Source: a virus. From it: a DNA stretch of 27,397 nt. This document shows, one piece after another, positions 7,396 through 15,249 of the stretch (within the stretch, counting starts at the first letter, position 1; each line of letters starts with the position of its first letter). Location: positions 1 to 27,397 of IMG/VR virus record IMGVR_UViG_3300020419_000072; one strand, 5' to 3'. A program made the translations under genes and the position numbers. The notes below the pieces were generated by a model. The model was not told where the DNA came from and searched no databases. It saw nothing but the letters and a program-made list of their open reading frames with translations.

Positions 7396-7814
7396 GGTAT
7401 TCAATACTGCTTATATTATTATTAGCGGGTTGCCGAGCAGATTTTTCAGATATTGTTACGGGTGCTGGCGCTTCTGGCGCTGCGGCTGTTGCGAGTCTGA
7501 TGACGTCAAGTCCTGCAATAGTTGCCGGTGTGACTGCGGGTGGTGCCCTGGCTGGAAGCATAGCGGTGGATGATGCGCCTATAACTGCTGCCGATTATGG
7601 TGGTGAAGATGGACAGATAAATTCTTTTTATGAATTAATGTCTTTCGCTATTGCAAACTTTATGCAACAAATGATAGGCTTAGCCGTTGTTGTCGGAGTA
7701 CTATGGTTACTAGCAGGTTACTTTGGAGCACGTAAGAAGAGACCTGAAGAGAAAGCTATGGAGCAACAAGTTAGTATGCTTGTAGATAAAATAGGAAAAA
7801 TGAAAGAAAAATAA
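7392..7814 (+). CDS. Lipoprotein with a second membrane segment; candidate unimolecular spanin
   Basis: A 140-aa protein with a clear lipoprotein signal: hydrophobic LLILLLAGC with C14 as the lipidated residue. A Gly/Ala-rich, weakly hydrophobic stretch follows (residues 24-60), then a polar segment, then one strong membrane helix (about residues 93-112, QQMIGLAVVVGVLWLLAGYF) and a positively charged tail (ARKKRPEEK). An N-terminal lipid anchor plus a C-terminal membrane helix is the layout of unimolecular spanins such as T1 gp11, which join inner and outer membranes at lysis; the length is similar. The position after holin-like genes fits. No experimental or database support. Bases 7445-7610 are unusually GC-rich. 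The Shine-Dalgarno AAGGAG lies about ten bases upstream. Confidence 0.65.
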   Translation: MRYSILLILLLAGCRADFSDIVTGAGASGAAAVASLMTSSPAIVAGVTAGGALAGSIAVDDAPITAADYGGEDGQINSFYELMSFAIANFMQQMIGLAVVVGVLWLLAGYFGARKKRPEEKAMEQQVSMLVDKIGKMKEK

Positions 7815-7824
7815 CATATTGAAT

Positions 7825-7863
7825 GTCCCCTATAACATAAGGAAAACTACGTTTACAGGGGGT
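7825..7863 (+). promoter_or_regulatory. Hairpin that could hide the reductase ribosome binding site
   Basis: CCCCTATAA (7827-7835) pairs with TTACAGGGG (7853-7861): eight of nine positions pair with one A-C mismatch, and two wobble pairs extend the base. The 17-base loop is unpaired. The 3' arm contains the G-run that serves as Shine-Dalgarno for the ATG at 7869, so folding would lower initiation of the reductase. It lies in the only non-coding gap of over 50 bases in the window. Confidence 0.4.
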
Positions 7864-7868
7864 GCAAT

Positions 7869-9641
7869 ATGCTACATAATACAGAATTCCTAGGACCTGA
7901 AACATCTATATCACAAGAAATAGATATGATGAAGTACCGGCAAAAAGATGAAAGCTTTGATGAAAAGATTAAAAGAATAGCTAATACATTATCTGATAAT
8001 GAAGATCATAGATATAAGTTAGAAGGTATACTAGGCAACATGAGATTTCTACCAGCAGGTAGAGTACAAGCTGCAATAGGATCTAATAGAATTACAACTG
8101 CATACAACTGTTTTGTATCAGGTATAATAGACGATAACATGAATAGCATAATGGAGAAAGCCAGTGAAGCTGCTGAAACAATGCGTAGAGGCGGTGGGAT
8201 TGGTTATGACTTTAGCCGCATCAGACCAAGAGGCGATAAAATTAAATCACTCGATAGCCAGGCTAGCGGTCCTGTTTCCTTCATGGGTATCTTTGATGCT
8301 GTGTGTCAAACCATCGCTAGCTCAGGACACAGACGTGGGGCGCAGATGGGTGTCCTTAGGGTCGACCATCCGGATATTAAAGAATTCATTGCTGCTAAAC
8401 GTAATTCTGATAAGCTTACTGGTTTTAATATTAGTGTTGGTATAACTGATAAATTTATGGAGGCATTGACTAATGATTTGGATAGCAGCTTTACGTTGGA
8501 ATTCGAAGGAAAGCCGTACGGGACAATATGCGCAAAAGACCTTTGGGATGAAATCATGGATAGCACTTGGGACTGGGCTGAGCCTGGCGTATTATTTATT
8601 GATCGCATAGAGGAAATGAATAACCTTTATTACTGTGAAGAAATATTTGCTACAAATCCGTGTGGTGAGCAACCCCTACCACCATATGGCGCATGCTTAC
8701 TTGGTTCATTTAACCTTACAAAGTATTTAGATGAAGAACAAATTGCAGGTGGTGAGAAAGCACAATCACATTTTGAGTTTGATTTTAAAAAATTCAAAGC
8801 AGATATATATCAAGTAGTAAGAGCAATGGATAATGTTATTGATAGAACTATATATCCATTAAAAGAACAAGCTGACGAAGCTAAGAACAAAAGAAGAATG
8901 GGATTAGGTTTAACAGGACTAGCTAATACTGGTGAGCTATTAGGTTTACCGTATGCATCAGAAGAATTTATGACGTGGTCTGAAAAAATATTTGCATGCT
9001 TAAGAGATACTACATATAAAGCTTCAGCCTTATTAGCAAAAGAGAAAGGTGCATTCCCGTTATATAGAGAAGCATATTTAAAATCTAATTTTGTTAGAGG
9101 GTTACCTTCTTCAGTTAAAAAATTAATAAGAGAACATGGAATTCGTAACAGTCACTTAACTTCAATAGCACCAACAGGTACTATTAGTTTAGTTGCTGAC
9201 AATGTTAGTGGAGGAATTGAACCTGTATTTAGTCATTATTATGATAGAACTATCCAAACTTTTGAAGGGCCTAAGACCGAGAGAGTAAAAGATTACGCTT
9301 ACAATAAAGGAGTTGAAGGACGATCAGCTAACGATATAAATGTTAATGAACACTTAGCTGTATTATTGCTTGCACAAAACTACATAGATAGTGCGTGCTC
9401 AAAAACCTGTAACGTAGGTGATGATATTTCGTATGAAGATTTCAAACAAGTTTATGTTGATGCCTGGAAAGGCGGGGCGAAAGGATGTACCACATTTAGA
9501 CTTAGTGGTAAACGATTCGGCGTACTGCAAACCGTGGAAGAAAAAGAGAAGAACACAGATGCGATTGAGACAGTTAAGGAAGAGGAGCAAGTTGAAGCTT
9601 GTTTTATAGATCCTCAAACTGGTCAAAAGGAATGTGCTTAA
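7869..9641 (+). CDS. nrdJ: Class II (adenosylcobalamin-dependent) ribonucleoside reductase
   Basis: A 590-aa protein that reduces ribonucleotides to deoxyribonucleotides for phage DNA synthesis, in the cytoplasm. The class II signature NPCGEQPLPPYGACLLGS gives N263, thiyl Cys C265, E267 and C276; C265-C276 spacing is 11, as in Thermotoga NrdJ. C81 (TAYNCF) is the partner of the reducible pair; the 184-residue gap to C265 also fits. The phosphate loop APTGTIS is at 434-440, and C578 and C589 at the C-terminus are candidate shuttle cysteines. No ATP cone and no small-subunit gene nearby, both consistent with class II. It interrupts the tail genes. GC varies sharply within the gene (see findings). 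The Shine-Dalgarno GGGGG lies six bases upstream. Confidence 0.93.
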   Translation: MLHNTEFLGPETSISQEIDMMKYRQKDESFDEKIKRIANTLSDNEDHRYKLEGILGNMRFLPAGRVQAAIGSNRITTAYNCFVSGIIDDNMNSIMEKASEAAETMRRGGGIGYDFSRIRPRGDKIKSLDSQASGPVSFMGIFDAVCQTIASSGHRRGAQMGVLRVDHPDIKEFIAAKRNSDKLTGFNISVGITDKFMEALTNDLDSSFTLEFEGKPYGTICAKDLWDEIMDSTWDWAEPGVLFIDRIEEMNNLYYCEEIFATNPCGEQPLPPYGACLLGSFNLTKYLDEEQIAGGEKAQSHFEFDFKKFKADIYQVVRAMDNVIDRTIYPLKEQADEAKNKRRMGLGLTGLANTGELLGLPYASEEFMTWSEKIFACLRDTTYKASALLAKEKGAFPLYREAYLKSNFVRGLPSSVKKLIREHGIRNSHLTSIAPTGTISLVADNVSGGIEPVFSHYYDRTIQTFEGPKTERVKDYAYNKGVEGRSANDINVNEHLAVLLLAQNYIDSACSKTCNVGDDISYEDFKQVYVDAWKGGAKGCTTFRLSGKRFGVLQTVEEKEKNTDAIETVKEEEQVEACFIDPQTGQKECA

Positions 9642-9651
9642 GGAGATTTAA

Positions 9652-11781
9652 ATGGCAAGCAAAGTTATACCTATTACTAACTTAACACAATTTGGTGTAG
9701 TTAAAGATACACCAACAGTTGGGTTAGCACCTAATGTATTTACTGATGCCAGAAATATAAGATTCAGAGATATGGCTGCACATAAAATGAAAGGTGATGT
9801 AGCTTTATCTCCTGACTTAACTATACCAATGCCTGGAGGATCTACTGCAGGAGATATATTATTTATAACATGGTGGAATAATCCTAACTTAGTTCCATCC
9901 AGTACTACCTATTATGTATTTGTAGCTGAACAAAAAATAGGTGGTAGCGTAGTAGGTAATCGTACATTTCTTTATAGAACTGATGGTACTATAGAAGATG
10001 TAACTCCTACCATAGACCTACAAGGTACTGGAGCTAATAAAGGTTTTGCAGCAAGTGAAAACTGGCAAACTACAGAATTTGCTGGCGGCTTTTGTTTAAT
10101 AATAAATAATGGAATACAAGCTCCTCATTATATAATGGATACTCTTGATAATACTACTATAGGTAATGTACCTAACTTTGCTAAGTTACCAGGATGGGAA
10201 TCATATAACTCAGCACCTAAAGTATTAGAAGCTACAGTTAAATTAGCATTTGGTAATACAGGAGTTACAGTTGATAATCCTAGGTTATTTGATTTAGGAC
10301 AGAAAATAGATTTTACTAAGAACACTTTATTTGTAACTAAACAAACGCCCAATGAAACTACAACTGAATGTGCACCTATAGCTGCTGGCACAAATGCAGG
10401 AAGTAATGCACCTAATGGTGGTGTAATAGCAACTAACTTTGTACCAGGAGATGTACCAGCAAGTCCAGCTACTTCAGCTAATAGTAATTTTCAATATGCA
10501 ATATATACTGATACAGAAACAGATACTACTAATATTGTTTTTAATACTAACATTGTAGAGAATGATGTTGTAAGATGTTTTGTTGTATCAAGAAATCCAA
10601 TAGCTACTAGATGTGGTGTTATAAGATCTTTCGGTAACTTTTTAGTTGCAGGTAATTTAAAAGAAAGTACAACAGCTGGTGTTATACGTAGCTTACCAGG
10701 AGTTGTAAGAACTTCAGATGTAGCAGTACCAGGTTCAGTACCACAGAACTGGAATCCATTTGCAGCAGGAACAAATACTGCAGATGAGTTTACATTATCA
10801 GATACTGCAACTGTACAAGACTTAGTACAGCTTCAAGGTAATATGTATATCTATACAAATACATCTATTCATAATTTAAGATTAACTAATAGTACTGTAA
10901 CACCTGTTGCATTTTCACCGGTTACTTCACAGTATGGCGCACAAACAACTGATGGTGTTGTAGAGTTTAATGGTAAACATTTAGTTGTAGGTAGTAATGA
11001 TATATATTTATTTTCAGGAAATCCTGGTAATATAACTTCAATAGCTGATGCAAAAGTTAGAGATTATTTTTATAAACATTTAAACAATGCTAAAGCTAAT
11101 AAATTATTTATATTGCGTAATCAAAAAGAAGATGAGATATGGATTAACTATCCTAAAATTACATACAATGATAATGGCACTATTAATAATAGTAGTACAG
11201 TTTGTAATGAAGCATTAATATATAATTTTAGATTAAATAATTGGACAGTAAGAGATTTAAATGGAATTGTATCCGGTGTTATAGCGCCAGTTAAAGGAGC
11301 CACAAATGCTGATAGACCTTGGAGTGCGACTACAGTTAGCTTTGATAAATTATTTCCAGTGTTTGCACAAGTATGTACATCAGGAACCAGTAATTCTGGC
11401 TCTTCTATCTTAGCAGCTGATATAGGTTATACACATAGAGTACTAGATAATAGTGATGATCCTTATACTTCTTACTTAGAACGCAATACATTATCAATAA
11501 CACCTGAATTTTATACTGAATCATTTCAATCAATAGCTTTATTAACTCAAGGTACTGGTACATTAAATGTTAAAACAGTTTCAAGTAATAGCCCAGGAGC
11601 TACAGTAGACTTTGCTAGCCCTAATGTTACAGGTACTTTTAATGTAGCTACTTCATATAAATCAGATGCTAGATTAAATGGTAGATTTGTAAGTTATAGA
11701 ATAGATGATGGTACAGCTACATCAACATCGTGGAATTTATCTGGTATTCAAATTGAAGTACAAGATGGAGGAACAAGATGA
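9652..11781 (+). CDS. Tail nozzle / tubular protein B-like (T7 gp12 / P22 gp10 type)
   Basis: A 709-aa beta-rich protein. It opens MASKVIPITNLTQFGVVKDT, a start I recall from marine podovirus tail proteins. The middle and end carry repeated blade-like segments: LQGNMYIYTNTSIHNLRLT, GKHLVVGSNDIYLFSG, DEIWINYPKI and EALIYNFRLNNWTVRDL. This alternation is the pattern of nozzle beta-propellers such as T7 gp12 and P22 gp10, through which DNA leaves the virion. Its place just upstream of a tail-tip protein, a gene-13-position gene and the ejection proteins matches T7 order. The adaptor (gp11) is not in this window. Identification rests on pattern and order, not on a search. Confidence 0.65.
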   Translation: MASKVIPITNLTQFGVVKDTPTVGLAPNVFTDARNIRFRDMAAHKMKGDVALSPDLTIPMPGGSTAGDILFITWWNNPNLVPSSTTYYVFVAEQKIGGSVVGNRTFLYRTDGTIEDVTPTIDLQGTGANKGFAASENWQTTEFAGGFCLIINNGIQAPHYIMDTLDNTTIGNVPNFAKLPGWESYNSAPKVLEATVKLAFGNTGVTVDNPRLFDLGQKIDFTKNTLFVTKQTPNETTTECAPIAAGTNAGSNAPNGGVIATNFVPGDVPASPATSANSNFQYAIYTDTETDTTNIVFNTNIVENDVVRCFVVSRNPIATRCGVIRSFGNFLVAGNLKESTTAGVIRSLPGVVRTSDVAVPGSVPQNWNPFAAGTNTADEFTLSDTATVQDLVQLQGNMYIYTNTSIHNLRLTNSTVTPVAFSPVTSQYGAQTTDGVVEFNGKHLVVGSNDIYLFSGNPGNITSIADAKVRDYFYKHLNNAKANKLFILRNQKEDEIWINYPKITYNDNGTINNSSTVCNEALIYNFRLNNWTVRDLNGIVSGVIAPVKGATNADRPWSATTVSFDKLFPVFAQVCTSGTSNSGSSILAADIGYTHRVLDNSDDPYTSYLERNTLSITPEFYTESFQSIALLTQGTGTLNVKTVSSNSPGATVDFASPNVTGTFNVATSYKSDARLNGRFVSYRIDDGTATSTSWNLSGIQIEVQDGGTR

Positions 11782-13229
11782 CGATTACAGAACCTTCACA
11801 ATATAGTGATAAAGATCCTTCACAATCTGCATGGGAAAAACAAGTTACTGAAGCTACTAATAGAATACAACATCAAATAGATAATATAAATGAATCAGTA
11901 AATACTTCCGAATCTTTAGTTGCAATATATTCTAAAACACAAGATGGTGCAGTACAACAGTTTACACCATTTGCAGACGGTGATGGATTTGTTGCATACG
12001 TTGCATACACAGATTCATTACCTACTTTACCTGTTACCGGTGCAACATTCTCAGCATACTCAGATGAAGAAATAGATGTTATAATAAAACAATACAGAGA
12101 AGTAGCAGCAAGACCTACTAATCCAGGTACAACATCTTATCAAGTATCAGGTGCTGTATGGACTTCAAGTAGTAACTGGACTAAAACAAAACTAAATAGA
12201 GCTGGTGTTAATGTATGGTTTTGTGAAGCTAAAATAAAAGGGCAAGCTGGTCAAACAGTTACAGCTAAGTGGAGTAACCCTAAATTATTATATGGTGGTG
12301 CAGTAGCTAACGGTATACTATATTATAATGCAGCATCCACAGGAGCACCATCAGCGCCAACAGCAACTGGTTATGATTATGATTCAGGTGTATTTACAGG
12401 ATTAACTTCTGGCTGGCAATATGTTCCTATCACTTCTGCTATGGGTGGTGGTACAACTATATCACATAAGCATTGGCAAGTTACATTTCATGTTGAAACT
12501 AGTGAAGTTACTAATGGTCAGATAATAACTTTTGGAACTGTAGAAGGATTTATACCTATTGGTTCTAACTTACAATCAGATACTTATAGTGCAGGTAGTG
12601 CTGGTTGGAAAATAGAAAGAGCAACAGGTAATGCAGAGTTTAATAATGTAACTGCTAGAGGTGTGTTAGATGCTAGTAGTATTACAACAGGAACTCTTGA
12701 TTGTAGCGGTATAACTGTATCAAATTTAAATGCAGGTAGTATAACTGCAGGAAATTTAAATGCTGATATACTTAGTGGTGGTACTATTAATGGTGTTGCT
12801 TTAAATATATCTGGTTTAACATCATTAACAGGAACTATTAATGCACCTAACCTTAATGTAGGAGTTATCTTACAAGTTCATGCAGGTAATGTAGGCTTTG
12901 GAAATGCATTTAGTTTTACTACTACAAATGAATCTACTTTTAATACTGATCTTATTTTATTATCTACAGCTACAGCTAACCAATATGGTAATACTGCAAC
13001 TGTTGGTAATATTACTGTTCGAGTAATAATAGGTGGTGCAGTTACTAGTTTAGTAGGAGTAGCTGTTGGAGGAGCATCTGGAACAGGAAGTAGAGCTTTG
13101 ATAGATGCAAGAAAAATACAAGTTGGAAAAAATGTTTCAGTAGTTGTTAATGGTGCTGGAAGTGTAGATCCAAATAATCCAGCTAGTGTGATTGGAAGTT
13201 GTATTGCTTTAGAGGTGAGGAGAGTATAA
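11778..13229 (+). CDS. Tail fibre or tail-tip protein with J-like central segment
   Basis: A 483-aa protein. The N-terminal 50 residues are helical and polar (SAWEKQVTEATNRIQHQIDN), probably a coiled coil. Residues 270-310 contain SAGSAGWKIERATGNAEFNN, then TARGVLDASSITTGTL, the segment found near the end of phage J/tail-tip proteins and many fibres. Gly/Asn-rich repeats follow (LNAGSITAGNLNADILSGG) and the last 130 residues form a beta-rich head. It overlaps the nozzle gene by an ATGA and has GGAGG six bases upstream. Likely the protein attached to the nozzle; what it binds is unknown. Confidence 0.68.
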   Translation: MTITEPSQYSDKDPSQSAWEKQVTEATNRIQHQIDNINESVNTSESLVAIYSKTQDGAVQQFTPFADGDGFVAYVAYTDSLPTLPVTGATFSAYSDEEIDVIIKQYREVAARPTNPGTTSYQVSGAVWTSSSNWTKTKLNRAGVNVWFCEAKIKGQAGQTVTAKWSNPKLLYGGAVANGILYYNAASTGAPSAPTATGYDYDSGVFTGLTSGWQYVPITSAMGGGTTISHKHWQVTFHVETSEVTNGQIITFGTVEGFIPIGSNLQSDTYSAGSAGWKIERATGNAEFNNVTARGVLDASSITTGTLDCSGITVSNLNAGSITAGNLNADILSGGTINGVALNISGLTSLTGTINAPNLNVGVILQVHAGNVGFGNAFSFTTTNESTFNTDLILLSTATANQYGNTATVGNITVRVIIGGAVTSLVGVAVGGASGTGSRALIDARKIQVGKNVSVVVNGAGSVDPNNPASVIGSCIALEVRRV

Positions 13230-13561
13230 TGTTTATTACTTTAGAGAATAACGTAGTAGTTGGATGGGGTACAGCAAAACCTGATGAAGGATTAACGTAT
13301 GTTGAATCTGATGAAAAGTTTGATATGTATTGGGAATACGATCCTTCTACTAAAAAGTTTAATAAACCTGATCGTTTTAAATTTAATGATATAAGATTTG
13401 AAAGAAATCGGTTATTACAAGCTTCAGACTATACACAATTATCTGATAGCACATATCCAAGTACACAAGATGCATGGAAAACTTATAGACAACAACTTAG
13501 AGATATAACTAAAGGAGTTACAGATCCTGATATGATTGTATTTCCTGAGGAGCCAAAGTAA
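13229..13561 (+). CDS. Tail assembly chaperone-like protein (Phage_tail_APC type)
   Basis: A 110-aa protein starting at ATG 13229, preferred over ATG 13199 because GAGGAG at 13217-13222 is spaced six bases away and the longer form overlaps the upstream gene by 31 bases. The N-terminus (MFITLENNVVVGWG) resembles fibre assembly proteins. Residues 56-109 match the Phage_tail_APC pattern: RFERNRLLQASDYTQLSD, an aromatic AWKTYRQQLRDI, and a C-terminal FPEEP. Proteins with this domain help fold or attach fibres and usually follow the fibre gene they serve, which is the arrangement here with the 11778 product. Confidence 0.75.
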   Translation: MFITLENNVVVGWGTAKPDEGLTYVESDEKFDMYWEYDPSTKKFNKPDRFKFNDIRFERNRLLQASDYTQLSDSTYPSTQDAWKTYRQQLRDITKGVTDPDMIVFPEEPK

Positions 13562-14038
13562 TTGAAGATAAGATTAATAGAGGACAATGATACATTAGAC
13601 GCTATACGTTTAATGAAAGAATACGTTACAATCAATGGTGAGTTTCATGGCTTTGAATATAACGAAGCTGTATGGATGAGATACTTTTTAGATATAGTTG
13701 AACATCAAAAAACAAATCCACATTATTTAGCAATAGGTTGTTATAATGAACATAACATACAAGGATTTTTAACAGCACATGCGTATGTTAATTATTATAA
13801 TAATAAATATATAATGGATGTTAAAGATTGTATTGTAAATTTAGAAAATAAAAATAATGCTTATGTAGTATATAAATTATTTGATGCTATGGTAGAGCAT
13901 ACTAAAAAGCATGGTGGTAAACACTGGAGAGCAGACTCAGTGAGAGGGGAAAGTGATTCATTGAGATATGGAAAACTATTAGCAAAAAGATACAATGCTA
14001 AATTAAGTACTTCGATAAGAGGTATCATAGGAGAATAA
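13562..14038 (+). CDS. GNAT-fold-like protein in the T7 gene 13 position
   Basis: A 158-aa protein from TTG 13562, which abuts the previous stop and has GAGGAG at 13547-13552. The opening MKIRLIEDNDTLDAIRLMKE, the beta strands around YLAIGCYNEHNIQGFLTAHA and the C-terminal helix-strand SLRYGKLLAKRYNAKLSTSI follow a GNAT acetyltransferase plan. The acetyl-CoA pyrophosphate loop (Q/R-x-x-G-x-G/A) is not evident, so it may be non-catalytic. T7 gp13, encoded between the nozzle and gp14, also has a GNAT-like look, so synteny suggests a virion morphogenesis role. Sequence similarity to gp13 was not tested. Confidence 0.55.
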   Translation: MKIRLIEDNDTLDAIRLMKEYVTINGEFHGFEYNEAVWMRYFLDIVEHQKTNPHYLAIGCYNEHNIQGFLTAHAYVNYYNNKYIMDVKDCIVNLENKNNAYVVYKLFDAMVEHTKKHGGKHWRADSVRGESDSLRYGKLLAKRYNAKLSTSIRGIIGE

Positions 14039-14041
14039 ATT

Positions 14042-14608
14042 ATGGGTGGAGGAAGAAGCGCGCCACAACAAACAGTTACTCAATCAGGTATTGATCCAGA
14101 GTTCAAGCCTTATTTAGAAACAGTTTTAAAAGATGTTACATCTCAGTATGAAGGTGACATGGCTAAAATTAGAGATGGTGATACAAGTAGTATTGTAGCA
14201 GCAATGGATCCTAGTCAAACAGCTGCACTTGATGCACAAAAAGCTTTATCTAATCAAGCTATTACTGGAACTGGTGCATTTGATTATACGAATGCTATGA
14301 ATAGAGCTACACGAGATGTAGTAGGTTCAGCAGCTGGGCAAGCAGCACTTGGTGGTTATGGTGGATCAGCGAGAGCACAGAGAATGATGGCTAGTGCAGT
14401 CGGTGATAAGTCAATGCAATTTCAACAACAAAGACAACAAGATATAGCGTCAGGCGCTAAAGGACTTGGTCAAGTAGGTAGTGCACAACAAGCATTTAAA
14501 CAAGCTCAAATAGATGCACCTGCTACAGCAGCTTCAAGATACTTTGGTTACTTAGGTGCTGCACCTCAACAGCAAACACAAACGACTACTGGTGGCGGAG
14601 GTAAATAA
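14042..14608 (+). CDS. Small ejection-type virion protein (gp14-like position)
   Basis: A 188-aa protein, rich in Gly, Ala and Gln. It opens MGGGRSAPQQTVTQSGIDPE, followed by FKPYLETVLKDV, a start I recall from marine-phage internal virion proteins, and continues with an Ala/Gly-rich region (VVGSAAGQAALGGYGGSARA) and a Gln-rich helix. The low-complexity Gly/Thr tail is probably flexible. It begins the block of ejection genes and occupies the place of T7 gp14. AGGAG at 14029-14033 is eight bases from the ATG. It overlaps the next ATG by one base. Confidence 0.6.
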   Translation: MGGGRSAPQQTVTQSGIDPEFKPYLETVLKDVTSQYEGDMAKIRDGDTSSIVAAMDPSQTAALDAQKALSNQAITGTGAFDYTNAMNRATRDVVGSAAGQAALGGYGGSARAQRMMASAVGDKSMQFQQQRQQDIASGAKGLGQVGSAQQAFKQAQIDAPATAASRYFGYLGAAPQQQTQTTTGGGGK

Positions 14609-15237
14609 TGGTTATACAATTAGCTAAACCGTATGACGAGGAAGAAGCAAAAAGAATGATGGCACGTGCACAGTATACACCAAGACCTGCTCCTGTGGCT
14701 CCACCAGAAAAAGGTATGGTACAAACAGTAGCTGAAACTGTAGGTGCTAACGCAATGGGTAAAGTTGGAGATGCTGCTGCAGGAAAGTTAGGTAAGATGG
14801 CATTAGGTAAAGGTACAGAATTAATGGCAGGTTTAAATACTGCTGGTGCACCACTAGGAGCTATGCTTCCAGGAGGAGCTACAGCAGGAGCAGCAGGTGC
14901 TGGACTTATGCCAATGATGGCTGCGGCTGCACCATGGTTAGCTGGCGCTGCTGTATTAGGTAAAGTGTTTAAGCTATTTAATAGTGGTGGTCCAGTACCT
15001 AGAGGACCTTTATATGCTGGTGAAGGTTCATATACTTATCCTAGCGTAAATTGGGTTCCATGGTATGGTGGTACATTAGGCGAATTAGAAGATGAAGCAA
15101 AAGAAAATAGACTTTACGATCATGATAGAACCCCTAGTGAATGGGAAATAAGAGGCTATGATAAAATGTTTCCAAAATTTAAAGGACTTAATCGAGGCGG
15201 CTTAGTAGACGGACCACTTTCAAATAATAAAGCTTAG
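14608..15237 (+). CDS. Ala/Gly-rich virion protein with tape-measure-like GG motifs
   Basis: A 209-aa protein. After a charged N-terminus (residues 1-35), residues about 75-125 are strongly hydrophobic Ala/Gly-rich (AAGAGLMPMMAAAAPWLAGA), compatible with membrane insertion during DNA entry. Two short motifs, FNSGGPVPRGP and LNRGGLVDGPL, resemble the GG-x-V-x-GP segments usually found just before the 'TDTVPAxLTPGEFV' motif of tape-measure and ejection proteins. That second motif is at the start of the next gene, which lies in the same frame after one TAG and three codons, so the two may be a split of one ancestral protein. Confidence 0.6.
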   Translation: MVIQLAKPYDEEEAKRMMARAQYTPRPAPVAPPEKGMVQTVAETVGANAMGKVGDAAAGKLGKMALGKGTELMAGLNTAGAPLGAMLPGGATAGAAGAGLMPMMAAAAPWLAGAAVLGKVFKLFNSGGPVPRGPLYAGEGSYTYPSVNWVPWYGGTLGELEDEAKENRLYDHDRTPSEWEIRGYDKMFPKFKGLNRGGLVDGPLSNNKA

Positions 15238-15249
15238 GAGTTTAATATG
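15235..15249 (+). other. In-frame amber junction between two ejection-protein genes
   Basis: TAG at 15235-15237 ends the 209-aa protein. The codons GAG TTT AAT and then ATG at 15247 follow in the same reading frame, so amber read-through would yield one protein of about 1410 residues. The TAG is also the first three bases of a TAGGAG stop/Shine-Dalgarno, which argues for ordinary reinitiation instead. Confidence 0.7.

Noticed and set aside
7373-7573. A Cys-rich 66-aa frame overlapping the lipoprotein gene
   Set aside because: It is a +2 shadow of the GC-rich part of the lipoprotein gene; the high Cys/Trp/Arg content is what off-frame Gly/Ala codons give, and it has no separate spacing or partner.
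7808-7836. A TATAAC box that could be a -10 promoter before the reductase
   Set aside because: No -35-like hexamer lies 16-18 bases upstream, TATA-like strings are common in this AT-rich DNA, and the bases are better explained by the hairpin arm.
8164-8608. Overlapping frames on both strands inside the reductase
   Set aside because: They coincide with the GC-rich tract, where stop codons are rarer by composition; the reductase frame explains the conservation.
13199-13228. Upstream ATG extension of the tail assembly chaperone-like gene
   Set aside because: It lacks a ribosome site and would overlap the fibre gene by 31 bases; ATG 13229 has GAGGAG at ideal spacing.
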